From CAYXGZ01 sp964464755 (GTDB taxonomy: Bacteria; Planctomycetota; MHYJ01; JACPRB01), in assembly GCA_964464755.1 (NCBI GenBank), contig CAYXGZ010000052.1:1-24405 (forward strand): DNA of 24,405 nucleotides, written 5' to 3'. Below, one piece after another: positions 5,292 to 16,096 of this stretch. The notes beneath the pieces are model-generated. The model saw only the letters and a program-made list of their open reading frames with translations. It ran no database searches and had not been told where the DNA came from. Numbering within the stretch: position 1 is the stretch's first letter; every line of letters starts with the position of its first letter. The translations under genes and the position numbers were made by a program.

Positions 5292-7701
5292 GCGGAGGGT
5301 CATCGGCACCCCGGTCCGCCGCATCGACGGTCGGGCCAAGGTGACGGGCCTCACCAAGTTCGCGGACGACCTCGTCCTGCCGAGGATGCTCTGGTGCCGG
5401 ATGCTCCGCTCGCCGGTGCCGCACGCGCGGATCAAGTCGGTCGACGTCTCCGCCGCGCTCGCGCTGCCGGGCGTCAAGGCCGCGATCACGGGCCAGGACC
5501 TCCCGGTCACCTTCGGCATCCTGCCGGTCTCGCAGGACGAGCACGCGCTCGCCCTCGACCGGGTCCGCTTCGTCGGCGACCCCGTGGCGGCCGTCGCGGC
5601 CCTCGACGAGGACACCGCGAACGAGGCGCTCCGGCTGATCCGCGTCGAGTACGAGCCGCTCGAGGCGATCGACTCCATCGAGAAGGCCGTCTCGACGCCC
5701 TCGCCGCAGATCCACGACTACGCCGACGAGGGGAACATCCACAAGAAGGTGGACCTCGAGTTCGGGGACGTCGAGGCGGGCTTCGCCTCCGCGGACCACG
5801 TGCGCACCGACGCGTTCTTCTTCGAGGGGAACACGCACCTCCCGATGGAGCAGCACGCGTCCCTGGCCCACTTCGACCCGGACGGGAAGCTGACGATCTG
5901 GAGCTCGACCCAGACGCCGCACTACCTGCACCGCTCGCTGGCGAAGGTCCTCGCGCCGCTGCCCGCCAGCCACATCCGGGTCATCGCCCAGCCCAACGGC
6001 GGCGGCTTCGGCGGGAAGAGCGACCCGTTCAACCACGAGATCGTCGTCTGCAAGCTCTCGATGATCACGGGCCGGCCCGTGAAGATCTGCCTGACGCGCG
6101 AGGAGGTCTTCTACTGCCACCGCGGGCGCCACCCGGTGCTCATGGAGGTCAAGACCGGGGTCAAGAAGGACGGCTCGATCACGGCGATGCACTTCAAGAC
6201 CTTCCTCGACGGCGGCGGCTACGGCAGCTACGGCGTCGCGAGCACGTACTACACCGGCGCGCTGCAGACCGTGACCTACAAGGTGCCGCGCTACCGCTTC
6301 GACGGCGTGCGCTGTTTCACGAACAAGCCGCCCTGCGGGCCCAAGCGCGGCCACGGGACGCCCCAGCCCCGCTTCGGCCTCGAGGTCCAGCTCGACAAGA
6401 TCGCCCACGACCTGAAGCTCGACCCCGCCGAGCTGCGGATGTCGATCCTCCACCCGCCGAACACGATGACCGCGAACTACCTCCGCGTCGGGACCATCGG
6501 CCTCGGCGAGTGCCTGAAGAAGGTCGTCGACGGCTCCGGCTGGAAGAAGCGGCGCGGGAAGCTCGGCTACGGCCGCGGGCTCGGCATCGCGTGCAGCAGC
6601 TACCTCTGCGGGGCGGGCCTGCCGATCTACTGGAACAACATGCCGCACACCGGCGTGCAGCTGAAGCTCGACCGCTCCGGCGGCGTGGCCGTGTTCTGCG
6701 GCGAGACGGAGATCGGCCAGGGCAGCGACACCGTGCTGCCGATGTGCGTCGCCGAGATCCTCGGCATCGACACGTACGACATCCGGGTCTGCGTCGCGGA
6801 CACGGACCTCACGCCCGTGGACCTGGGCAGCTACTCGAGCCGCGTCACGCTGATGATGGGCAACGCGGCGATCCAGGCCGCCGAGCGCGCCCGCGAGCTG
6901 CTCGCGAAAGCCGTCGCGGAGAAGCTCAAGCTCCCCGAGGTCCGGCTCGCGTTCGCCGACCGCCGGGTCTTCGACGTCGAGAACCCCTCGACCGGCGTGA
7001 GCTTCGCGGAAGCCGTGCAGGCCGCGGAGGCGAAGTTCGGGACGATCGGCACGGTGGGCTCGTACACGCCGCCCGTCACGCACGGCAAGTTCAAGGGCGC
7101 GGGCGTCGGCCCGTCGCCGGCCTACAGCTATTCCGCGGCGGTCGTGGAGGCCGTCGTCGACCCCGCGACGGGCGTCGTCACCGTGCCGACGATCTGGATC
7201 GCCCACGACGTGGGCCGGTCGATCAACCCGACGCTCGTGATGGGCCAGGTCGAGGGCAGCGTGTACATGGGCCTCGGCGAGGCGCTCTACGAGGACATGG
7301 CGTACCGGGGCAACCGGAACGTCGTCCACAAGTGGCCCTCGATGCTCGAGTACAAGAGCCCCACGACGATGGAGATGCCCGAGGTCGTGACCTACCTCGT
7401 CGAGGACCCGGACCCGAACGGGCCCTTCGGCGCGAAGGAGGTCGGGCAGGGGCCGCTGCTGCCCATCATGCCCGCGGTCGCGAACGCGGTCTTCGACGCC
7501 GTCGGCGTCCGCGTGGACGAGATCCCCGTGACGCCGGAGAAGGTGCTCAAGGCGATCAAGCTGAAGGCCAAGGGCCTCGAGGGGCGCGTCGGCCCCGCGG
7601 GCGTGCCCAAGATGGACTACCCCGAGCCGATCCGCGTCCCCACGCCCTGGGAGGGCGGCACGGGCCGGCCGGCGGGCGAGCCCGCGAAGGCGGGGCGCTG
7701 A
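5281..7701 (+). CDS. Molybdopterin-binding large subunit, 4-hydroxybenzoyl-CoA reductase-like
   Basis: An 806-aa protein. Residues about 12-125 form the a/b hammerhead domain (VRRIDGRAKVTG; FVGDPVAAVAA). The cofactor-binding domain follows, with PNGGGFGGK, the PCGPKRGHGTPQ segment (equivalent to the RGxGxPQ loop of xanthine oxidases), GETEIGQGSDTV and AHDVGRSINP. Near the C-terminus FGAKEVGQGPL aligns with the loop bearing the catalytic Glu of the family. Here that position is Gln (Q723), with E720 three residues before it. Together with the neighbouring subunits this should be a soluble Mo/FeS/FAD enzyme acting on an aromatic or N-heterocyclic substrate, possibly an aromatic CoA thioester. 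The substrate is not proven. A GGAGAG Shine-Dalgarno lies just upstream of the ATG, inside the small-subunit gene. Confidence 0.9.
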   Translation: MAAKRRVIGTPVRRIDGRAKVTGLTKFADDLVLPRMLWCRMLRSPVPHARIKSVDVSAALALPGVKAAITGQDLPVTFGILPVSQDEHALALDRVRFVGDPVAAVAALDEDTANEALRLIRVEYEPLEAIDSIEKAVSTPSPQIHDYADEGNIHKKVDLEFGDVEAGFASADHVRTDAFFFEGNTHLPMEQHASLAHFDPDGKLTIWSSTQTPHYLHRSLAKVLAPLPASHIRVIAQPNGGGFGGKSDPFNHEIVVCKLSMITGRPVKICLTREEVFYCHRGRHPVLMEVKTGVKKDGSITAMHFKTFLDGGGYGSYGVASTYYTGALQTVTYKVPRYRFDGVRCFTNKPPCGPKRGHGTPQPRFGLEVQLDKIAHDLKLDPAELRMSILHPPNTMTANYLRVGTIGLGECLKKVVDGSGWKKRRGKLGYGRGLGIACSSYLCGAGLPIYWNNMPHTGVQLKLDRSGGVAVFCGETEIGQGSDTVLPMCVAEILGIDTYDIRVCVADTDLTPVDLGSYSSRVTLMMGNAAIQAAERARELLAKAVAEKLKLPEVRLAFADRRVFDVENPSTGVSFAEAVQAAEAKFGTIGTVGSYTPPVTHGKFKGAGVGPSPAYSYSAAVVEAVVDPATGVVTVPTIWIAHDVGRSINPTLVMGQVEGSVYMGLGEALYEDMAYRGNRNVVHKWPSMLEYKSPTTMEMPEVVTYLVEDPDPNGPFGAKEVGQGPLLPIMPAVANAVFDAVGVRVDEIPVTPEKVLKAIKLKAKGLEGRVGPAGVPKMDYPEPIRVPTPWEGGTGRPAGEPAKAGR

Positions 7702-7704
7702 GCG

Positions 7705-8682
7705 ATGCTGCGACTCCCTCGCTTCGAGTACCTCCGGCCCCGCAACGTGCGCGAGGCCGTGTCGATGATGGCCGACGCGGGCCCGTCGGGGATGTTCGCG
7801 GCGGGCGGCACCGACCTCTGGCCCGGGATGAAGCGGCGCCAGTTCGAGCCGAAGACCGTCGTCGCCCTGGCCCACCTCAAGGAGCTCCGCCGCAAGCGGG
7901 GCACGCCGGCCTCCGGGCTCGTGCTCGGCGCGGGGATGACGCTCACCGAGGTCTGCGGGGACCGCGGGATCCGCCGGGCCTACCCCGGCCTCGCGGCCGC
8001 CGTCGAGTCGATCTCGACGCCGGTGCTCCGCAACATGGGGACGATCGGCGGGAATCTCCTGCTCGACACCCGCTGCAACTACTACAACCAGACCTACGAG
8101 TGGCGCCGCGGCATCAACTTCTGCATGAAGAAGGACGGCAAGATCTGCTGGGTCGCGCCGTCGAGCCCGCGCTGCTGGGCCGTGCAGTCCGCGGACAGCG
8201 TCCCCGTCCTCATCGCGATGGGCGCCACGGCGACGCTGGTCTCGAAGGACGGCGAGCGCGAGGTGCCGGTCGCGGGGCTCTACAACGACGACGGGATCCA
8301 GTACCTGAAGAAGCGGCCGGACGAGCTGCTGACGGCGATCCGCCTCCCCGCGGTCAACGGGTGGAAGGCGACGTACCAGAAGCTCCGCCGGCGCGGGGCC
8401 TTCGACTTCCCGGTCGTCTCCGTGGGCGCCTGCCTCAAGTTCGAGGGCGCGACGGTGAGCTCGGCGAAGATCATCCTCGGGGCCGTGGGCAGCCACCCGA
8501 TCGAGGCCGTCGACGCCCAGAAGGCCGTCGTGGGGCGCCCGCTGGACGACGCGACGATCGCCGCCGCGGCCGAGGCCGCGTTCCGTCCCGCGAAGCCGCT
8601 TGACAACACGGACTTCCACCTCTCGTGGCGGAAGGAGATGGTGCGGGAGTACGTGAAGCGGGCGCTGAACGACCTGCGCTAG
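7705..8682 (+). CDS. FAD subunit with an extra [4Fe-4S] site, 4-hydroxybenzoyl-CoA reductase beta-like
   Basis: A 325-aa protein. The N-terminal part is a CO-dehydrogenase-type FAD-binding domain (FAAGGTDLWPGM; MGTIGGNLLLDTRC). The C-terminal part is the usual medium-subunit domain from about residue 220. A loop inserted after IGGN contains C124, C140, C148 and C157 (DTRCNYYNQ, NFCMKK, KICWV, PRCWA). Their spacing of 16-8-9 matches, as I recall it, the four cysteines that hold the additional [4Fe-4S] cluster of Thauera 4-hydroxybenzoyl-CoA reductase. Ordinary xanthine dehydrogenase FAD subunits lack this loop. The cluster is thought to let low-potential electrons reach the Mo site for reductive dehydroxylation. 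The gene starts 3 bp after the large-subunit stop. Its stop TAG overlaps, in CTAG, the stop of the convergent carbonic anhydrase gene. Confidence 0.9.
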   Translation: MLRLPRFEYLRPRNVREAVSMMADAGPSGMFAAGGTDLWPGMKRRQFEPKTVVALAHLKELRRKRGTPASGLVLGAGMTLTEVCGDRGIRRAYPGLAAAVESISTPVLRNMGTIGGNLLLDTRCNYYNQTYEWRRGINFCMKKDGKICWVAPSSPRCWAVQSADSVPVLIAMGATATLVSKDGEREVPVAGLYNDDGIQYLKKRPDELLTAIRLPAVNGWKATYQKLRRRGAFDFPVVSVGACLKFEGATVSSAKIILGAVGSHPIEAVDAQKAVVGRPLDDATIAAAAEAAFRPAKPLDNTDFHLSWRKEMVREYVKRALNDLR

Positions 8683-9314
8683 CGGTCCAACCCCTCGGCC
8701 AGCTTCGCGATCCGCTCGTCGTCCAGGACCCGGAACGCCTTCTCCTCCGGGAACCAGGCCTGGACCTCCGCCTCGTGGATGTCGAACCACCACGCGTGCA
8801 TCCGGATCTTCCCGGCCTTCTCCGCGGCCGAGATCACGGGATAGGTGCGCAGGTGCTCGATCTGGAGCAGCACGCTCGCCCGCGACACGGCGTCGGCGTC
8901 GCCGGCGCCCAGGGCGGGCTCCGCGTGGCGCAGCCACGACGCGAGGTGCGGGGAGGGGGATTGCTGGCGGCCCGCGACCAGCTGGGCCATGGCCCCGCAG
9001 GAGCTGTGGCCGCAGACGACGACGTGGCGCACCCCGAGGGCCAGCAGGGCGAACTCCACGGCGGCCGCCTCGCTCTCGTCGGACATCGAGCGGCCCCCGG
9101 CGCCCGCGGGCGGGACGATGTTGCCCACGTTCCGCATGACGAACACGTCGCCGGGGTCCGTGGAGGCGAACACGTTGGGGGCGACGCGGCTGTCGGAGCA
9201 GGCGATGAGCATGACGTCCGGCTTCTGGCCGAGGGCGAGCTTCTCGAAGACGGGCTTCATCTCCGGGCGGACCCGGCGGCGGTAGTCGGCCAGGCCGCGG
9301 AGCAGTTTGAGCAC
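8679..9314 (-). CDS. Beta-class carbonic anhydrase
   Basis: A 211-aa protein. The zinc ligands are clear: C39 and D41-R43 in ACSDSR, and H103 with C106 in CGHSSCGA. RNVGNIVPP and SEAAAVEFALLALGV are also typical. It interconverts CO2 and bicarbonate in the cytoplasm, feeding carboxylases such as the carbamoyl-phosphate synthetase whose small subunit is also in this window. The start is GTG at 9314, chosen because homology to the family (LADYRRRVRPEMKPVFEKLALGQ) reaches back to it; the ATG at residue 19 would remove conserved helix. No Shine-Dalgarno is visible. It is the last gene of the leftward operon, 9 bp after the YihY gene. Its stop overlaps the stop of the oppositely oriented FAD-subunit gene, leaving no room for a terminator. 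Confidence 0.95.
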   Translation of the reverse strand: MLKLLRGLADYRRRVRPEMKPVFEKLALGQKPDVMLIACSDSRVAPNVFASTDPGDVFVMRNVGNIVPPAGAGGRSMSDESEAAAVEFALLALGVRHVVVCGHSSCGAMAQLVAGRQQSPSPHLASWLRHAEPALGAGDADAVSRASVLLQIEHLRTYPVISAAEKAGKIRMHAWWFDIHEAEVQAWFPEEKAFRVLDDERIAKLAEGLDR

Positions 9315-9323
9315 GCGAAGAGG

Positions 9324-10654
9324 TTAGCGCGCGGGGGGCGCGTCGCCAACGGGATTGTCGCCCCGGGCGAGGTCGCGGATGGAGACCTGGCCGAGCCGGT
9401 CGGCGCTCGCGCGCTCGGCGCCCGTCAGCAGGGCCTCGAGCCGCTCGTGGCGGGCCTCGAAGGGCGGCGCGTCGCCGTGGAGGCGGATCGCGTCGAGCAC
9501 CCGCTGCACGGTGATGCGCTCGAGGTCCTCCGCGGGCAGGTAGGTCTGGTTCTGCCCCGAGGCCAGCTCGCGGACGAGCTTCCCGGCCCCGAGGTGGTGG
9601 AGCACCTCGCGGCAGGCGCGCACGGGGACCTTCATCCGCTCCGCCAGGGCCTCGCCGCCGGGGGCCTCGCGGCCCGCGAGGAAGTCGCGGGCCACCTCGA
9701 TCATCAGGTGGACGGCCAGGCGCTCCTTGAAGGCGTTCGAGAGCGCGACGGCCCCGACCTCGCGCCGGTAGGTCCGCACGTGCTGGGCGGCGAAGGCGAC
9801 CTCCGCGCCGAAGAGCACGAGGATCCACGAGACGTAGATCCACATCAGGAAGACGGGGATGACGCTGAGCGACCCGTAGATCGCGTAGCGGTCGAGGATG
9901 AAGCCGTTGAACGAGACGTAGAGGCGGAACAGGAGCTCCCAGGCCGTGCCGGAGACGAGGGCGCCGATGAGGGCCGCCTTCGGCGGCACCTTCGTGTTCG
10001 GCATGATGATGTACATCATCGCGAAGACGGCCCAGATCATGGCGAAGGGCAGGACCTGGACGAGGAGGTCGTTCGCCAGGGGGATCCGGCCGCTGGCCCA
10101 GGTGTAGACCGAGTGGCTGGTGATGAACGTGCGGGCGCCGAGCGTGACGGCGAGGGCGATCGGCCCGATGGTCAGGATGGTCCAGTAGACCGTGACCTGC
10201 CGGAGGATCGACCGCTGCCGGCGCACGCCCCAGATCACGTTGAAGGCCGCCTCGATCGAGGAGAGCAGGGTGATCGCCGAGTAGAGCAGGATGCCGAAGC
10301 CCACGAGGCCCATCGCCGTGGCGTTCGTGCGGTCGATGATCTGCGAGAGGCTGTCGCTGACCTGGGAGCCGACGCCCGCGGCGAGGTACTTGAGGATGAA
10401 GTCGCGGACCTCGTCCGCGTAGGCCTTGAAGCCGCCGAAGCCCTTGAAGAGGGCGAGGATGACCGCAAGCAGGGGGACGATCGAGAACGCGACCTTGAAG
10501 GTGAGGGCGGCGGAGCGGACGAGGAGTTCCTGGTTCCAGCAGCCCTCGACGACCATCACGGCGGTGCGGCCGAGCAGGCGGGGCCAGCCCCGGCGGCCCG
10601 GGGGCGGCTCCTCGCGCCAGAGGTCCCGGAGGAACCAGTCGCGGAGCTTCTGGA

Positions 10655-10658
<4 letters not shown>
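9324..10658 (-). CDS. YihY/BrkB-family inner membrane protein with C-terminal winged-helix-like extension
   Basis: A 444-aa protein from the GTG at 10658, which overlaps the pgi stop by 4 bp (GTGA). Residues about 1-290 are the YihY/UPF0761 core with six membrane helices: LTFKVAFSIVPLLAVIL, AMGLVGFGILLYSAITLL, YWTILTIGPIALAVTLGA, LPFAMIWAVFAMMYIIM, ALIGALVSGTAWELLFRL and VIPVFLMWIYVSWILVLFG. RSAALTFKVAFSIVPLLAV is the family signature. The last 150 residues are soluble and look like a winged helix (GEALAERMKVPVRACREVLHHLGAGKLV), followed by a charged tail. The function of the family is unsettled. The start is GTG because no upstream ATG fits and the core begins normally (IQKLRDWFLRDLW). Confidence 0.9.
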
Positions 10659-12018
<1,360 letters not shown>

Positions 12019-12022
<4 letters not shown>

Positions 12023-14844
12023 CGGCGGAATCTCCGGATCGCGACGTCGACCGGGAGCAGGAGGAGGGCGGCCAGGAGGAAGGTCCCGGCGAGCTCCGAG
12101 CGTTCGCGGCGGGCCATTGTAGCCGGGGGAAGGAGCCGGGCAAGGTCGGAGACCGGGGGAGGCTCCGCCTCGACCCTCGGGAAGGCGGCCGGGCGGTCGG
12201 GGGGCGGGAGGAGCTCCGGCGGCGAGAGGACGGCGAACTCCGCGGGGAGGGATTCCGACTGCCCATCGCGGGACCGGAGGATCGAGACCTGGTGCGTCGC
12301 GCCGGGCCTCAGCGGAAGGACGGAGCGCCACGCGCCGTCCGCGTCGACGGCCGCGGGAACCCGCGCCCGGCCCGGGGCCACCTCGTGGATCTCGATGCCG
12401 GGGCCCGAGACGAACTCGACGCGGTCGGGGTGCCGCTCGACGCGGACCCTCGAGGCGAGCTCGACGTCCTCGACGGCGTTCGAGAGGTGGCGGACGAGCT
12501 GGGCGAAGAGCTTCGTGGTGCCGGCCCAGCGTTCCCAGCCCGCGGACCAGGGTCCGCCCACGTCGGAGGCCCAGTAGGCGCAGCGGCCGAGCCCGTAGCG
12601 CCAGGCCGCGAGGACCGGGGCGCCGTCCTCGAACGCGAGCGGCACGACCGCGGTCGGCCGGGCCCGGGCGGCGATCGCGCCCGAGAGCGGCGGCGGGGCC
12701 GGGTCCCGCGGGATCCCGTTCATCGCCTCGTGCGGGTCCTTGAATCGGACGGGCCGGGCGGCGAGCGGGGGCGGCGGGGCCGGCGTCGGGACCGGGGGCG
12801 GAGTCGGAGCCGCGGTGGGCGTCGGCGTCGGAACGACCGGCGGGCCGTCGGGCGGCTTCACCGGGGGCGTCGCGCGGGCCGCCTTGTCCTCGGCCGCCTT
12901 GAGGTTCTCCCGGACGATGAACTTCGCCTCGTCGGTGAAGATTCGCGGCACGGACTTGAAGGAATCGGCGAAGAAGTAGCGCCCGCGGCCCCACTCGGAG
13001 ATCCTCCGCAGCAGGGCGTCGCGGAAGCCGTCGGGGCTCACCACGCAGACCGTGGAGACCACGATGCCGTCCTCGGCCATCGCGCGGACGGTCTTCTCGA
13101 AGTCCGGGTTGTCCGGCGTCACGCCGTCGGAGAGCAGGACGACGTGCTTGACGCCGGCCGCCCGGGCCCGGGGGTCGTCCTTGAAGAGCCGGTGCGCGGC
13201 GACGAGGGCGGGATGGATGTCCGTTCCGCCCGCCGCGAAGAGCCGGAGGAGCTGGGTGCGGATCGTGTCGATCTGCGCGGCCTCCGTGAACGGCACGGCG
13301 AGCTGCGGACGCGCGTCGAAGCCGACGACGCCGAGGAAGTCCCGGTCCGAGAGCGTCTCGGCGGTGGCGATCGCGGCCTCCTTGCAGAGCGCGATCGGAT
13401 CGCCGGACATCGAGCCCGACTTGTCGACGAGCAGGAGCAGCGCGATCGGGGGGGCGAGGACCTTGCGCGGCTCGGCCTTGGGCGTGGGGGTCGGGCCCGG
13501 GGCGGGCGTCGGCGTGGGGCCGGGCGGAGGAGTCGGTCCCGGCGACGGCGAGGGCGAGGGCGTCGGGGTCGGCGCGGCGGCGAGCCGCTCGACCGGGAGC
13601 AGCTTCGCGATCCCGTCGCGCGTCGGCGTCCCGGGCTCGGGCCCGGCGCTGACGAGGAGCCCGCCCCCGTTCTCCACGTAGGTCGCCAGCGCGGCGGCCG
13701 CCCCCGGGCTGATCGACTCCGGGACGACGCCCGCGAGCAGGACCGCGGCCCAGTCGTCGAGCGGGTCGAGCGACGCGTTGAAGCGGTCGGGCGTGATCAC
13801 CTGGTGCTCGATGCCCTGCGCGGCGAGGAGCTTCCCGAGTCCGCCCGCGCCCGGCGCCTCGACGAGCAGTACCCGGGCCTTGCCGACCACGGTCAGCACG
13901 GCGGCCGCGGAGTTGTTGCGAGGCTCGAGGTCCTCGGGCGACGACGCGACGACGGCGATTCGGTGCACGCCCTGGGGCAGGGGACGGGCCGCGCCCACGT
14001 TCCGGATCTTCCACGTGCTCGCCCCCGCGGGCAGCCGCCGCCGCTCCGGTTCGCCGGCCACGGCGACGTCGTCGATGGACAGCGCCAGCGAGACCTCGGC
14101 CGGCTGGCCGGACCAGAGGTCGACCTCGAGGTCGAACGGCTCCGCGGTGCGGACCGCGAGCGGCGCGCGGAAGTCGCGGAGGACCACGTCGCGGGCCCGG
14201 GCCTCGGGCAGGCGGACGTAGCGCAGCTCGGCGCCCCCGGGCAGCGGCGCCGCGGGCTCGGTGAAAACGCCGTCGGTCAGCAGGATCGCGCGACCCGGCC
14301 CCGAGGCGAGGAGTTCCTGGGCGATCGAGAGCCCCGCGGCGGGCCGGGTGCGGAGCGGGTCGAGCTGGCGGCGGGCCTCGCGCAGCTTGGCGAGCGCGGC
14401 CTCGTCGCCGCCGGCCTTCAGGCGGGCCTCCGCCCTCCGGAAGCGGATCCGGTCCTCGTCGCGGAGATCGAGCGGGGCGGCGGCGGGCGGGCGGAGCAGG
14501 AGCCCGTTCCCCGCGAAGGCCACGAGGGCGGCGCGGCCGCCCTTGGACGCGATCTCGCGCGACGCGGACTCGATCGCCCCGGCGGCGGCCTCGACCTGCT
14601 CCTCGGTGACGCTGTCGGAGACGTCGAGCAGGAACACCGTGGTGGACGGCTCGACGGCCTCCCGCTCGGTGGACGGGCCGGAAGCCGCGACGAGGAGGGC
14701 GAGGAGGAGGAGGAGCCGCGCGACCAGCGAGGCGGTCCGGCGGGCGGGGCCCTCGTCGTCCCGCCGCCCTCGGAGCAGGGCGAGGACGAGGAGCAGGGCG
14801 GGCAGTCCCGCCGCGAGCACCGCGGGATGCGACAACGCGATCAT
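12019..14844 (-). CDS. Large membrane protein with two VWA domains and a glutamine-amidotransferase-like domain
   Basis: A 941-aa protein. Membrane helices lie at about 8-24 and 38-54. VWA domain 1 starts near residue 68, with MIDAS motif DVSDS (D74). A beta-rich region follows to about 330. A GATase1-like segment is at about 325-420 (KARVLLVEAPG; YVENGGGLLVSAGP). A Pro/Thr/Ser linker at 424-455 leads to VWA domain 2, with MIDAS DKSGSMS (D474) and GGTDIHPAL. A second Pro/Thr linker at 672-693 precedes the end of the core (AAWRYGLGRCAYWASDVGG) and a C-terminal helix (FLLAALLLLPVDVAI). Both MIDAS sites look metal-competent. Such proteins occur widely in planctomycetes; their role is unknown but probably protein binding at the cell envelope. 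It starts 4 bp after the NPCBM gene. Confidence 0.9.
12766..12831 (-). repeat. Second Pro-Thr low-complexity linker (coding)
   Basis: Encodes residues 672-693 of the VWA protein (PTPTPTAAPTPPPVPTP then PPPP-rich). It follows the second VWA domain, so the two linkers bracket that domain. Confidence 0.8.
13480..13575 (-). repeat. Pro-Thr/Ser low-complexity linker (coding)
   Basis: Encodes residues 424-455 of the VWA protein, an alternation of Pro with Thr or Ser (PTPTPSPSPSPGPTP and similar). It is a flexible linker placed just before the second VWA domain. The short GGCGTC-like DNA repeats make it prone to slippage and length variation. Confidence 0.85.
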
Positions 14845-14848
14845 GGGA

Positions 14849-16087
14849 TCAGCGGATGAGCCGGGCGAGCGCCCAGTCGGCGAAGTCGGCCTGGCCGGAG
14901 CGGTCCTCGCCGAAGTCCGCGAGGAGCGTGAGCTCCTTGGCGCCCGTGACGTCGAGGTCGAGCGCGATGGGCGCGGTCCGGCTGGTCACGCCGTCGCGAC
15001 GGTGCAGGACCTTGCCGTCCGCGAGCACCACGAACGAGGCGTTGCCCGCGGGGTCGGCGCCCGTGAGCCGGATCGCGTGGTCGTCGATCCCGATCGTGGC
15101 CTGGAAGCGGCGGAAGGCGCCGTCGATCTTCCACGTGAGCTCGCTGCGGGCGTGGACCCCGAGGCCCTTGCGGAACTCGCGGCCGCGGATCGAGAGCTTG
15201 CCGCCGTCGCCGGCGTTCGCGTCGCGCTGCCAGGGGAAGGCGAGGTCGCCGGGACCGGGCTCCGGCGCGCGGAGGTAGTTCGCGTTCTCGTCGACGCGGG
15301 CCGGGGGCGTGTCGCTGAGGTAGATGACGCGCCCGTTGCGGAAGTAGACGGCCGAGAGGCCCGCCGCGGGCACGGTCCGCTCGGTCCCGTAGAGGTCGGC
15401 GAAGACGAGGCGGCCGGCCTGGAAGGACTTCGCGACGCCCTGGACGCTGCCGCCGTCCACGAGGGCGAACACGCCGTGCAGCGTCGCCGGGGGGGACGGG
15501 GGCTTGGCCCCGACGGGCATCAGGAAGACCTGGGAGAGCTCGCGGGTCTTGACCGAGATCTCCTTCTTGCGGCGCTCGTTGTAGTAGACGGCCTCGCCGC
15601 GGCCCACGGAGCGCAGCGTGCCGGAGGGGCGGTCGCCCGAGGAGAGGAGCAGGGTGTCGCTCTTCATCGCGGGCGCGGCCTTCAGCCACTCGGAGCGGCG
15701 CGAGAGGAACTCGACGCGGTCGATGCGGTCGAAGGGGATCTCCACGGCGCCGAGGGAGGCGCTCTCCAGCTTCACGGCGTCCGCGCCGGGATCGCCGAGG
15801 GCGCCGACGAGCACGTCGCCGGTGCGGAGGAAGACCTGGACGTCGTCGGGGCCCGCGGTCGCGCGGGGGGCGGGGGGCGCGACGCCGATCTCGACCACGT
15901 CGAGCGCGTCGAGCGAGCCCCGGGTGCCGTTGGCCTCCTCGAACTCGACGACGAGGCCGGCCTCCTTGGGCCGGATCTCGAGCGAGCGGACGGGGAAGCT
16001 GCGGTCGGCGGTGGCCAGGGTGATCGGCGCCCGCTCCTGGGCGGCCAGCGGCAGCGCGGCGAGGAGGAGGACGAGGAGGCGGGGCAT
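14849..16087 (-). CDS. Secreted protein with C-terminal NPCBM carbohydrate-binding-like domain
   Basis: A 412-aa protein from the ATG at 16087. Residues 1-17 are a signal peptide (MPRLLVLLLAALPLAAQ). Residues about 18-270 are beta-rich with repeated short strands (VFLRTGDVLVGAL, LLLSSGDRPSGTLRSV), resembling the 'effector of sorting'-type segments of planctomycete secreted proteins. Residues about 275-412 are an NPCBM/NEW2 domain: LSIRGREFRKGLGVHARSEL, RFQATIGIDD, FVVLADGKVL, and a final DFGEDRSGQADFADWALARL. NPCBM domains are beta-sandwiches often attached to glycosidases, though no catalytic domain is present here. The protein likely binds a sugar or another envelope component. It heads the five-gene leftward operon. 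The start is chosen by the signal peptide; the open frame continues upstream but has no fitting start. Confidence 0.88.
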   Translation of the reverse strand: MPRLLVLLLAALPLAAQERAPITLATADRSFPVRSLEIRPKEAGLVVEFEEANGTRGSLDALDVVEIGVAPPAPRATAGPDDVQVFLRTGDVLVGALGDPGADAVKLESASLGAVEIPFDRIDRVEFLSRRSEWLKAAPAMKSDTLLLSSGDRPSGTLRSVGRGEAVYYNERRKKEISVKTRELSQVFLMPVGAKPPSPPATLHGVFALVDGGSVQGVAKSFQAGRLVFADLYGTERTVPAAGLSAVYFRNGRVIYLSDTPPARVDENANYLRAPEPGPGDLAFPWQRDANAGDGGKLSIRGREFRKGLGVHARSELTWKIDGAFRRFQATIGIDDHAIRLTGADPAGNASFVVLADGKVLHRRDGVTSRTAPIALDLDVTGAKELTLLADFGEDRSGQADFADWALARLIR

Positions 16088-16096
16088 CGGGAGGCG

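Noticed and set aside
4969..9843. Minus-strand open frame of 1624 codons
   Set aside because: It covers the three molybdenum hydroxylase genes in antisense and carbonic anhydrase out of frame. Composition is Arg/Ala/Asp-rich without motifs, while the overlapping genes have clear catalytic motifs.
12766..13575. Repeated Pro-Thr codon tracts considered as a CRISPR-like or minisatellite array
   Set aside because: The repeats are short, irregular, in frame and inside a coding gene. They are protein linkers.
12292..14859. Plus-strand open frame of 855 codons
   Set aside because: It is the antisense of the double-VWA gene, rich in Arg and Gly with no recognisable domain.
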